Positions 28,430-35,803 of a DNA stretch of 64,000 bases are shown one piece after another. The stretch spans positions 186,001 through 250,000 of the forward strand of contig NZ_JBIVRB010000005.1 in the NCBI RefSeq assembly GCF_044755465.1, given 5' to 3'. Every line of letters starts with the position of its first letter. Position 1 is the stretch's first letter. Under the pieces are notes generated by a model. The model searched no databases, was not told the DNA's origin, and saw nothing but the letters and a program-made list of their open reading frames with translations. Source of the stretch: Peterkaempfera sp044755465. GTDB lineage: Bacteria; Actinomycetota; Actinomycetes; Streptomycetales; Streptomycetaceae. The translations under genes and the position numbers were made by a program.

Positions 28430-28447
28430 ACTCTCGGAATTCCTCGA
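28430..28447. promoter_or_regulatory. GGAATTCC-centred site upstream of the EamA gene
   Basis: CTCGGAATTCCTCG has a GGAATTCC core (28436-28443). Related sites lie at 30551-30564 and 39932-39945, all in gene-free DNA of this locus. This copy is the least symmetric outside the core. Confidence 0.35.
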
Positions 28448-28602
28448 TGGACGCCCGACCCCGCCGGGTGTGAAGCTCGTTACCGAGGCCGGACGGCGCG
28501 TCAGCCGCAGGCCGAACCCCCGCACAGCGAGCGACGTGGCACGCCGCCACGCGGTTCGCCGTGCCCATCGGGAAACGACGTCTTCAGAGAGCAGGGAGAA
28601 CC

Positions 28603-29553
28603 ATGTCCAAGGCGGCATTGGTACGGCTGAGCGCACTGAGTCTGCTGTGGGGCTCGGTGTTCCTGTGGATCAAGATCTCCGGATACGCCTTTTCGCCGGT
28701 GGAGATGGTCTTCGCCCGGCTGGTGCTCGGCGCGGCCGTCCTGCTGGGCTACGCCTACGCCCGGGGGCTGCGCCTGCCCCGCGACCCGAAGATCCTCGGC
28801 CACATGGCGGTCGCCGCGTTCCTCGGCAACGCCGTTCCCTGGCTGCTGTTCGCGGAGGGCGAGCGGACCGGGGCCAGCTCGATCGCCGGCATCGTCAGCG
28901 GCACCGGCCCGGTCTGGACCCTCACCACCGCCGTGATCCTCGGCCAGGAGAAGCGGCTCGGCGGCGGACGGATCGCCGGGATGGCGCTCGGCCTGGCCGG
29001 CGTGGCGCTGGTGGGCGCGCCCTGGACGCACCACGCGCAGCTCAGCACGGGCGCCGTGCTGTGCTTCCTGATCGGCGCGATCAGCTTCGGCTCCAGCTTC
29101 GCCTACGTGGGCCGCTTCCTCGGCGGCCGGGGAGTGCCGTCCCTGGTGCTGGCCGGCGGACAGCTGGGCATCGCGGCGCTGCTCACCCTGATCGTCATCC
29201 CCTTCTTCGGGGTGCAGGCCGTCCACTGGCGTGCCGACTCCACCGTGGCCCTGATCGTCCTCGGCGTCGCCTGCACCGGCTTCGCGGTGCTGCTCAACAC
29301 CGAGATCATCACCAAGGACGGGCCGGCTGCGGCGGCCACCGTCATCTACCTGATGACCGTCGTCTCCGTCCTGCTCGGCGCCGCCTTCCTCCACGAGTCG
29401 CTGTCCTGGACCGTGCTGGCCGGTACCGCCGCCGTGCTCGGCGCGGTCGCCCTGCTGCGCCGCAAGCCCGCCGCGAAGACGGCCGCCCCCGCCCCGAGCG
29501 CCCCGAGCACGCCGAGCGCCCCGAGCACGCCGGTCGCGGCCTCCGCCGACTGA
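28603..29553 (+). CDS. EamA/DMT-family transporter
   Basis: This 316-aa protein has ten hydrophobic segments arranged as two EamA repeats (LLWGSVFLWIKISGYAFSP at the start of the first, GAISFGSSFAYVGRFLGG at the start of the second). The family exports amino acids, nucleobases or other metabolites. ATG 28603 follows GGGAGA. The C-terminus ends in a low-complexity Ala/Pro/Ser/Thr tail (SAPSTP repeated). Together with the MFS exporter it gives the locus two efflux candidates. Confidence 0.85.
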   Translation: MSKAALVRLSALSLLWGSVFLWIKISGYAFSPVEMVFARLVLGAAVLLGYAYARGLRLPRDPKILGHMAVAAFLGNAVPWLLFAEGERTGASSIAGIVSGTGPVWTLTTAVILGQEKRLGGGRIAGMALGLAGVALVGAPWTHHAQLSTGAVLCFLIGAISFGSSFAYVGRFLGGRGVPSLVLAGGQLGIAALLTLIVIPFFGVQAVHWRADSTVALIVLGVACTGFAVLLNTEIITKDGPAAAATVIYLMTVVSVLLGAAFLHESLSWTVLAGTAAVLGAVALLRRKPAAKTAAPAPSAPSTPSAPSTPVAASAD

Positions 29554-29593
29554 CCCCGGCGGGCGACCCGTCCGGCGCCCAGCGCGCCATTCC

Positions 29594-29689
29594 GATCCGC
29601 GAGGGGTCCGATCCGCGAGGGGCCCGATCCGCGAGGGGCCCGATCCGAGAAGGGCCCGATCCGAGAAGGGCCCGATCCGCGAGGGGTCC
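29594..29689. repeat. six tandem copies of a 16-nt unit
   Basis: Six units of GATCCGCGAGGGGYCC run without spacers: 29594-29609, 29610-29625, 29626-29641, 29642-29657, 29658-29673 and 29674-29689. Units 4 and 5 share the variant GATCCGAGAAGGGCCC. The array lies 40 nt after the EamA stop and 73 nt before the second YciI-LuxR gene. The mirrored order of variants suggests expansion by slippage. Confidence 0.95.
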
Positions 29690-29762
29690 GACGACCCCGG
29701 CCGGCCGCCGAGAGGCGGCCGGCCCACGCGGGCGACCCAGTCCACCGAGGGGGAGTAGAACC

Positions 29763-30380
29763 GTGCCCTACACCGTCGAACGAGTCATCCGAGCCGACGA
29801 CCGGAACGCCGGACGCCTCCGGGAGGCCCACCGGGCGTACTGGCAGCACCTCGCCGAGCAGGGCATCCTGCTCGGCGGCGGCCCCCGGCACGACGTCCGG
29901 GGCGACATCCTGGTGATCGAGGCGCCCGACGAGATGGCGTTGCGCCGCATCCTGCGGGACGACCCGTACGCACGCGAGCGCCTGGTGGTGGAGACCCGCA
30001 CCCGGGCCTGGGAGGCCGTCATGGGCCATGTGCTGCCGACCGGGATGGAGCGCGCGGTCGCCGGCCGGCCCCGGTCCGCCGCCGGTCCGCCGCCGGCCCG
30101 GGGCCGGACCCCGGCCCCGAAGCGGCCCACCGACGGGCCCGAGGCTCGGGCGCCCCGGGATTTCCTCACCCCGCACGAGCAGCGGATCGCCCGCATGATG
30201 CTCGAAGGAATGACCAACCAGCGGATCGCCGAACGGTTCGACGTCTCCACCAGGGCCGTGGAGCAGCACATCACCCGGATCTACCGGAAACTCTCCATCC
30301 GGTGCCGCGCCCAACTCGCCCAGGCCCTGCACGGCGTGTCCGCCGCCCCCCGCCCGGAGCGGCCCCGCCTCACTGCGTGA
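29763..30380 (+). CDS. regulator with YciI-like N-terminus fused to LuxR-type helix-turn-helix (copy 2)
   Basis: This 205-aa paralogue of the gene at 21839 starts at GTG 29763 after GGGGGAG. Residues 1-88 form the YciI-like domain (REAHRAYWQHLAEQGILLGGG, DDPYARERLV). A basic/Pro-rich linker of about 45 residues follows, then the LuxR helix-turn-helix (LTPHEQRIARMMLEGMTNQRIAE, AVEQHITRIYRKLSIRCRAQL). The two proteins share layout and most helix-turn-helix residues but differ in the linker. This copy has no TTA codon. It directly precedes the operon with the hem genes and is a candidate activator of it. Confidence 0.85.
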   Translation: MPYTVERVIRADDRNAGRLREAHRAYWQHLAEQGILLGGGPRHDVRGDILVIEAPDEMALRRILRDDPYARERLVVETRTRAWEAVMGHVLPTGMERAVAGRPRSAAGPPPARGRTPAPKRPTDGPEARAPRDFLTPHEQRIARMMLEGMTNQRIAERFDVSTRAVEQHITRIYRKLSIRCRAQLAQALHGVSAAPRPERPRLTA

Positions 30381-30450
30381 TTCCGTAGTGCCGCCCCGCT
30401 TCCGCCTTGCTTAGAATCGGTGGCCGGACCCCCTTTTCGCCATCCGGCGC

Positions 30451-30491
30451 GGCGGGCCCGGCCGACGCTCGGCAGGTCGGCCGGGCCCGCC
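30451..30491 (+). terminator. terminator hairpin after YciI-LuxR copy 2
   Basis: A 16-bp perfect stem (30451-30466 with 30476-30491), a 9-nt loop and a following TTT (30492-30494) separate the regulator from the hem-containing operon. Confidence 0.85.
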
Positions 30492-30550
30492 TTTCCGGCG
30501 TTTCCCTTAAACCGCCGGACGGAAAGCCGAGAAAAGGATTCGAAAGGTCG

Positions 30551-30564
30551 TACGGAATTCCGTA
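30551..30564. promoter_or_regulatory. perfect 14-bp palindrome before the hem-containing operon
   Basis: TACGGAATTCCGTA is a perfect palindrome 66 nt upstream of the first gene of the operon. The 13-nt string ATTCCGTAGTGCC occurs here (30556-30568) and again at 30380-30392. A related 12/14 match is at 39932. It is a good candidate operator for a locus regulator (LysR or YciI-LuxR). Confidence 0.5.
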
Positions 30565-30629
30565 GTGCCCGCGCGGCAATGCCGTCCATAAGGTGATGGC
30601 ATTGATTCCGACCGCGGGATGAGGTTCCG

Positions 30630-31373
30630 ATGACCCTGCAATCCGCAGCCAAGCTGGGGCTTGTCGTTCCCTCCGGGAACGCCGCCGCCGAACCGGAGGT
30701 CGGCTGCCTGGTGCGGCCCGCCCTGAATGTGCACACCTCCCGGTTCCCCCACCTCACCGGCCAGGGCCTGCGGGCCCGGCTCGACACCTACAACGAGATC
30801 CTGCCCTCCGTCATCGCCGGCTTCGGCCGGCTGGCCCTGGACGCCGTGGTGGTGGCGTGCAGCGGGTCGCACTACCTGCTCGGCCCGGACGAGGACCGGG
30901 CCTTCTGCGACAAGCTCGGCGCCGAGGCCGGCGCCCCCGTCGCCTCCTCCACCATCGCCACCCTGGACACCTGCGCCGACCTCGGCCTGGACCGGGTGAC
31001 CCTGGTGTCGCCGTACGAGCCGTGGCTGACCGAGCTGTCCCGCCAGTACTGGGAGGCGGCCGGCATCACCGTCGAACGCGTCATCAAGGTGCGCGCGGGC
31101 GACCGGTTCTCGCCGTACGACGTCACCACCGAGGAGCTGGTCACCCAGGTCCTCGCCGCAGAGCCCGCCGACGACGAGGCGCTGCTGCTCACCGGCACCG
31201 GCATGTTCACCTTCGAGGCGCTGCGCGAGATCGGCGCCGGGAACGACCGGACCCTGCTGACCTCCAACGTCTGCGCCGCCCGCTGGGCGCGCCGGAAGAC
31301 CGGCGCCGCCCCCGTCCGGGGCGACCAGCCCTGGCTGCTGCGCCGCCTGGCCGACCAGGCCGGTGACGTGTGA
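30630..31373 (+). CDS. maleate isomerase/arylmalonate decarboxylase-like enzyme lacking the second cysteine
   Basis: This 247-aa member of the Asp/Glu racemase superfamily starts at ATG 30630 after GAGG. The N-terminal KLGLVVPSGNAAAEPE matches the substrate loop of maleate isomerases. VVACSGSH (about residue 76) holds the first catalytic cysteine. At the usual second cysteine the sequence is LLLTGTGMF, where family members have a Cys between the two Thr/Ser residues, so only one thiol remains. With one thiol, a decarboxylase or isomerase that protonates on one face is more likely than a racemase. Substrate unknown. It leads an operon (4-nt overlap with the next gene) that includes hemB, hemA and hemL. 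Confidence 0.78.
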   Translation: MTLQSAAKLGLVVPSGNAAAEPEVGCLVRPALNVHTSRFPHLTGQGLRARLDTYNEILPSVIAGFGRLALDAVVVACSGSHYLLGPDEDRAFCDKLGAEAGAPVASSTIATLDTCADLGLDRVTLVSPYEPWLTELSRQYWEAAGITVERVIKVRAGDRFSPYDVTTEELVTQVLAAEPADDEALLLTGTGMFTFEALREIGAGNDRTLLTSNVCAARWARRKTGAAPVRGDQPWLLRRLADQAGDV

Positions 31374-32566
31374 GCGCAGCCGCCGCCCCCGTCGTCGTCG
31401 CGGGAGCGGGACCGGTCGGGCTGACCGCCGCCCTGGTGCTCGCTCGGGCCGGAGTGCCGGTGGTCGTCCTGGAACGCGCCGAGGGGCTGTCGACCGCCTC
31501 CCGGGCCTCCACCTTCCACCCCGCCACGCTCGACCTGCTGAGCGAACTCGGCGTCGCCGACGAGCTGACGGCCCTCGGCCGCCGGGTGGACCGGGTCCAG
31601 TGGCGCGACCTCGACCAGCGGGTCCTCGCCGAGATCGGCTACGACCTGCTGGCCGGCCGCACCGCCCACCCGTTCCGCGTCCATGTCGAGCAGTCCCGGC
31701 TCACCCCGCTGCTGCTGCACCGGCTGGCCGAACTGCCGCACGCCGACGTGCTGTTCGCCGGCGAGCTGACCGGCGTCAGCCCGCACGGCTCCTCGGTCCG
31801 GGTGCGGTACCGGGACGCCGCCGGGCGGCACACCGAGCTGGAGACGCCCTACCTGCTGGCGGCGGACGGCGGCCGCAGCACCGTACGACGGGAGCTGGGC
31901 CTGCCCTCGCAGTCCCGCTCGTACCCGTCCTACGCGCTGCGCGTCGTCACCGACACGCCCCTGGACGAGCTGCTGCCGGGCCTGCCGCCGCTCGCCTACG
32001 TCCGCGACCCGCGCCAGTCGTACAGCGTGCTCGGCATGCCCGACCACTGGCGGCTGATCTTCCGCATCCCCAACGACGTCCCCCCGGACCGGGTGACCGG
32101 CGAGCGGGCGGTGCGCGCCCTGCTGGAGCGCGGCCTGCCCGCCGTGCACGGCGAGGTACGGGTCCGGGACGCCCACACCTACCGGCTCTCGTCCTTCGTC
32201 CTGCCCGACTACCGGGCCGGGCGGGTCCTGTTCGCCGGGGACGCCGCCCACCTCACCTCCACCGCGGGCGGGATGAACATGAACTGCGGCCTGCACGACG
32301 CCGTCGCCTGGGGCCGCACGCTGGCCGACGTCCTGCTGCACGGTGCCGGCCAGGAGGAGCTGGACGCGACCGCGCACCGGCGCCGCTCGGCCGTCCTGGA
32401 CGCCGTCCTGCCGCGCAGCGAGCAGCGCACCGCCGGCCTGGCCGGCGGCCTCGCCGAAGCCGTCGCCGAGGTCCGCCGCACCGCCGCCGACCCCAGGCTC
32501 GCCACCGACTTCCTCATCGAGGCATCACTGCTGGACTGCGCACCGAACCGGCAACTCGTCACCTGA
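31370..32566 (+). CDS. group A FAD-dependent monooxygenase
   Basis: This 398-aa PHBH-fold flavoprotein starts at GTG 31370, overlapping the previous stop by 4 nt. It has the FAD motif GAGPVGLTAALVLARAG, the DG motif LLAADGGRSTVRRELG and the GD motif VLFAGDAAHLTSTAGGMNMN. Such enzymes hydroxylate aromatic or enol rings using NAD(P)H and O2. Pyrrole or pyridine rings are possible substrates here because the operon can make porphobilinogen. Shorter aromatic-ring relatives act in nicotinate breakdown next to maleate isomerase, an interesting parallel but not proof. Confidence 0.87.
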   Translation: MSAAAAPVVVAGAGPVGLTAALVLARAGVPVVVLERAEGLSTASRASTFHPATLDLLSELGVADELTALGRRVDRVQWRDLDQRVLAEIGYDLLAGRTAHPFRVHVEQSRLTPLLLHRLAELPHADVLFAGELTGVSPHGSSVRVRYRDAAGRHTELETPYLLAADGGRSTVRRELGLPSQSRSYPSYALRVVTDTPLDELLPGLPPLAYVRDPRQSYSVLGMPDHWRLIFRIPNDVPPDRVTGERAVRALLERGLPAVHGEVRVRDAHTYRLSSFVLPDYRAGRVLFAGDAAHLTSTAGGMNMNCGLHDAVAWGRTLADVLLHGAGQEELDATAHRRRSAVLDAVLPRSEQRTAGLAGGLAEAVAEVRRTAADPRLATDFLIEASLLDCAPNRQLVT

Positions 32567-32591
32567 CCACCCACCCGAAGGGCGGCACGAC

Positions 32592-33401
32592 ATGCGGATC
32601 TGGTTCCACAAACACACCGTCGAAGGGCGGCTCCCGCTGCTCGACCAGTGGTACCGCGAGCACCTGGACGCCATCGCGAGCCCCGGTACCGTCATCGACG
32701 TCAGGACCCTGCCCGCCGACACCTACCGAGGCGACACCCCGTTCGGCCTGGTCGGACACCACTCGGCCCAGGTCCTGTTCAGCGAGTACTTCGCCCACTC
32801 GGCGGTCCGCGCCGAGCGGGCGGGCTACGACGCCTGGATCACCGCCGCCGGCCAGGACCCCGGCCTGCGCGACGCCCGCCACCTGGCCGCCATCCCCACC
32901 CTGGGCTACGGCGAGACGGCGTTCTTCCTCTCCGCGATGACCGGCCAGCGCTTCGGCCTGCTCGGCTTCATGCCGCTGCTCCAGGAGCCGATCCGGGCCA
33001 ACATCACCCGCTACGGCCTGGACTCCGCGCTCGCCGCGTACGAGGTCGTCCCCGGCGGCTGGGACGGCGTCCACCGGTCCCTGGACGGCGACTTCGACCA
33101 GTTCATGACGGTGTACTCCGAGGCCGCCGAACGCGCCCGCCGGGCCGGCGCGGAGGTCATCGTCCCGGCCGAGGGCATCCCCAACGAGATCCTCTGGCAC
33201 CTGGGCGTCCGGGAGCTGGGCGGACTGCCGGTGGTCGACCCCGCCGGACTGGCCGTCAAGTTCGCCGAGCTCTCCGACAACCTGCGCCACCTACAGATCT
33301 TCTCCCGGTCCGGGGCCGGCTACTGGCACGGCCGCCCGGACCTGGAGACCACCCAGCACCTCGAAAAGGTCTTCATCGGCTCGACCCTGACTGGAGCGTG
33401 A
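32592..33401 (+). CDS. Asp/Glu/hydantoin racemase superfamily protein
   Basis: This 269-aa protein begins MRIWFHKHTVEG and has the segments FGLVGHHSAQVLFSEYF, FGLLGFMPLLQEPI and GAEVIVPAEGIPNEILW. The layout follows the Asp/Glu/hydantoin racemase fold. No clear cysteine is present at either usual catalytic place (the protein text shows VGHHS and VPAEG there), so racemase chemistry is doubtful. It may be a decarboxylase, isomerase or non-thiol variant. It lies 25 nt after the monooxygenase and 5 nt before hemB, and is surely co-transcribed. It differs strongly from the first operon gene. Confidence 0.65.
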   Translation: MRIWFHKHTVEGRLPLLDQWYREHLDAIASPGTVIDVRTLPADTYRGDTPFGLVGHHSAQVLFSEYFAHSAVRAERAGYDAWITAAGQDPGLRDARHLAAIPTLGYGETAFFLSAMTGQRFGLLGFMPLLQEPIRANITRYGLDSALAAYEVVPGGWDGVHRSLDGDFDQFMTVYSEAAERARRAGAEVIVPAEGIPNEILWHLGVRELGGLPVVDPAGLAVKFAELSDNLRHLQIFSRSGAGYWHGRPDLETTQHLEKVFIGSTLTGA

Positions 33402-33406
33402 CCGCC

Positions 33407-34435
33407 GTGATCCCCAACCTCAACACCTCCGCCGCCGCCGTCTCCGCGCCCGGCACCCCCGGCCTCCCGCTGCACCGGCCCCGCCGGCTGCGCCGCACCC
33501 CCGCCCTGCGCCGGCTGACCGCCGAGACCCAGGTCAGCGCGAACAACCTGATCATGCCGCTGTTCCTGCGCGAGGGCATCAGCGAGCCCAAGGAGATCCC
33601 CTCGATGCCGGGCGTGTTCCAGCACACCCGCGACACCCTGCGCAAGGCGGCGGCCGAGGCCGTCGCGGCCGGCGTCGGCGGACTGATGCTGTTCGGCATC
33701 CCGCAGCACAAGGACCCGACCGGCAGCGGCGCCCTGGACCCGCAGGGCGTGCTCCAGACCGGCCTGCGCGACGTGATCGCCGAGGTCGGTGACAGCACCG
33801 TCGTCATCGGCGACATCAACCTGGACGAGTACACCGACCACGGCCACACCGGCGTGCTCGGCGCCGACGGCGACGTGGACAACGACGCCAGCATCCGCCT
33901 CTACGCCGACGCCGCCGTCGTCCAGGCCGACGCGGGCGCCCACATCGTCGCCCCCAGCGGCATGATGGACGGCCAGGTCGCCCACATCCGGGCCGCCCTG
34001 GACGCGGCCGGCCACCAGACCGTCGCCATCCTCGGCTACTCCGCCAAGTACGCCTCGCACTTCTACGGCCCGTTCCGGGACGCGGTCGAGTCCTCGCTGC
34101 GCGGCAACCGCAAGACGTACCAGCAGTTCCCCGGCAACATCCGCGAGTCGCTGCGCGAGGTCGACCTGGACCTGGCCGAGGGCGCCGACATGGTGATGGT
34201 CAAGCCGGCGCTGCCGTACCTCGACATCCTGCGGATGGTCGCCGACCACGTGGACGTGCCGATCGCCGCGTACCAGGTCTCCGGCGAGTACTCCATGATC
34301 GAGGCCGCCGCCGCGCGCGGCTGGATCGACCGCGACGAGTCCGTGGTCGAGGCGCTCACCTCGATCCACCGGGCCGGCGCCTCCATGATCATCAGCTACT
34401 GGGCCACCGAGTTCGCCCCGCGCCTGGCGCTCTGA
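33407..34435 (+). CDS. hemB: delta-aminolevulinate dehydratase (porphobilinogen synthase), divergent copy
   Basis: This 342-aa protein starts at GTG 33407. It condenses two 5-aminolevulinates to porphobilinogen. Both Schiff-base lysines are present (LGYSAKYAS and MVMVKPALPYLDI), with the family text GAHIVAPSGMMDGQV and YQVSGEYSMIEAAA. The active-site metal loop reads DINLDEYTDHGHTGVL; zinc enzymes have cysteines at the second, fourth and last variable places (as in DVCLCPYTSHGHCG), and here there is none. The N-terminus carries about 20 extra residues (SAAAVSAPGTPG). The enzyme is probably active with another metal or none. Five nt separate it from the racemase-like gene. Confidence 0.93.
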   Translation: MIPNLNTSAAAVSAPGTPGLPLHRPRRLRRTPALRRLTAETQVSANNLIMPLFLREGISEPKEIPSMPGVFQHTRDTLRKAAAEAVAAGVGGLMLFGIPQHKDPTGSGALDPQGVLQTGLRDVIAEVGDSTVVIGDINLDEYTDHGHTGVLGADGDVDNDASIRLYADAAVVQADAGAHIVAPSGMMDGQVAHIRAALDAAGHQTVAILGYSAKYASHFYGPFRDAVESSLRGNRKTYQQFPGNIRESLREVDLDLAEGADMVMVKPALPYLDILRMVADHVDVPIAAYQVSGEYSMIEAAAARGWIDRDESVVEALTSIHRAGASMIISYWATEFAPRLAL

Positions 34436-34489
34436 CCACCGCCGCGCCCACCGCGACCCGCCCTTTCCCGACAGTGAGGTATCACGACC

Positions 34490-35803
34490 GTGGAACCAAC
34501 GACCGTACCCGACCCCGATCTGCTGGTGCTCGGCATCAGCCACGCCACCGCACCGCTCCACCTCCTGGAGCGGCTCTACGAGGCCCCCGAACCCCTTGAC
34601 GACCTGGTCAGCCGGATCTCGGCCACCGAGGGCTTCGCCGCCGCCGCCGTGCTCTCCACCTGCAACCGCATGGAGGTCTACGTCGAGGCGGCGCCCTCCG
34701 CCGACGCCGGGGCCCTGGCCGCGATGCTCGCCGAGCACACCGGCGTCAGCCCCGCCGAGATCACGCCCTACCACTACGCGCACACCGGCCGGCACGCACT
34801 GCGCCACCTCTTCCAGGTCGCCTCCGGACTGGACTCCGTGGTCCTCGGCGAGGACCAGATCCTCGGCCAGCTGAAGGAGGCCCTGGAGCGCTCCCAGCGC
34901 GCCGGGAGCAGCAACAAGGGCCTCAACCAGGCGTTCCAGACCGCGCTGCGGGTCGGCAAGCGGGCCCGCAACGAGACCGGCCTCAACGAGGCCGGCCGGT
35001 CGCTGGCCACCGCCGGACTGGCCTTCTTCGAACGGCTGGTCGGCTCCCTCGCGGGCAAGACCGCCCTGGTCATCGGCGCCGGCTCGTTCGGCGGCGTGGT
35101 CCTGGCCGCACTGCGCAGGTCCGGCCTGGAGACCGTCCACCTGGCCAACCGCACCCCCGACAAGGCGCAGCGGCTCGCCGAGACCGCCGGCGGCACCGGC
35201 TACTCCCTGGAGGAGGTGCCCCGGCTGCTCACCGAGGTGGACGTGGTGGTCAGCTGCACCGCCGCCACCGAACCGCTGGTCGGCCGACCCGAGGTGGAGC
35301 GGGCCATGGCCCTGCGCGGCGGCCGGGAGCTGTATCTGCTGGACCTCTCGCTGCCGCGCAACATCGATCCGGCCGTCGCGGAGGTCCCCGGCGCCGTCCT
35401 GGTCGACCTCCAGCGCATCGCCCAGGACGGCAGCGGCGACGAGCTCTCCGTGGCCAGCGTCGCCACCGCGCACGAGATCGTGGACGCCGAGGTCGAGAGC
35501 TTCGCCGCCACCCGGCGGGTCGCCCGCGCCACACCGATCCTCGCCACCATGCGCGCCACCGCCCAGGAGGCCACCACCGCCGAGCTGGCCCGCCTGACCA
35601 AGCGCCTGGACACCGTCGACGACCGCACCCAGGCCGAGATCAGCCAGAGCGTCCGGCGCATCGTCGACAAGATGCTCCACCTGCCCACCGTGCGCGTCCG
35701 CCAGCTGGCCGGCGCACCCGACGGCGCCGTCTACGTCGACGCCCTCGGCAAACTCTTCGCCCCCGAGAACCGCGCCTCGGACGCCCAGGAGGTCATGGTA
35801 TGA
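34490..35803 (+). CDS. hemA: glutamyl-tRNA reductase
   Basis: This 437-aa protein starts at GTG 34490 and reduces glutamyl-tRNA to glutamate-1-semialdehyde with NADPH. The catalytic cysteine is in VLSTCNRMEVY (about residue 61), the substrate loop GLDSVVLGEDQILGQLK follows, and the NADPH Rossmann fold starts at ALVIGAGSFGG (about residue 195). The C-terminal dimerisation helices (RRIVDKMLHLPTVRVRQLA) are complete. In actinomycete housekeeping operons hemA is followed by hemC and hemD. Here it sits between hemB and an acyl-CoA ligase, so this is a second, cluster-borne copy. It overlaps the next gene by 4 nt. Confidence 0.95.
   Translation: MEPTTVPDPDLLVLGISHATAPLHLLERLYEAPEPLDDLVSRISATEGFAAAAVLSTCNRMEVYVEAAPSADAGALAAMLAEHTGVSPAEITPYHYAHTGRHALRHLFQVASGLDSVVLGEDQILGQLKEALERSQRAGSSNKGLNQAFQTALRVGKRARNETGLNEAGRSLATAGLAFFERLVGSLAGKTALVIGAGSFGGVVLAALRRSGLETVHLANRTPDKAQRLAETAGGTGYSLEEVPRLLTEVDVVVSCTAATEPLVGRPEVERAMALRGGRELYLLDLSLPRNIDPAVAEVPGAVLVDLQRIAQDGSGDELSVASVATAHEIVDAEVESFAATRRVARATPILATMRATAQEATTAELARLTKRLDTVDDRTQAEISQSVRRIVDKMLHLPTVRVRQLAGAPDGAVYVDALGKLFAPENRASDAQEVMV

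Noticed and set aside
29594..29689. CRISPR-like array
   Set aside because: Units are only 16 nt, adjoin without spacers, are not palindromic in the usual way and no cas genes are present.
30630..33401. Nicotinate-type catabolic cluster (monooxygenase plus maleate isomerase)
   Set aside because: The gene combination recalls it, but amidase, deamidase and hydroxylase partners are absent and the catalytic cysteines do not fit a maleate isomerase.
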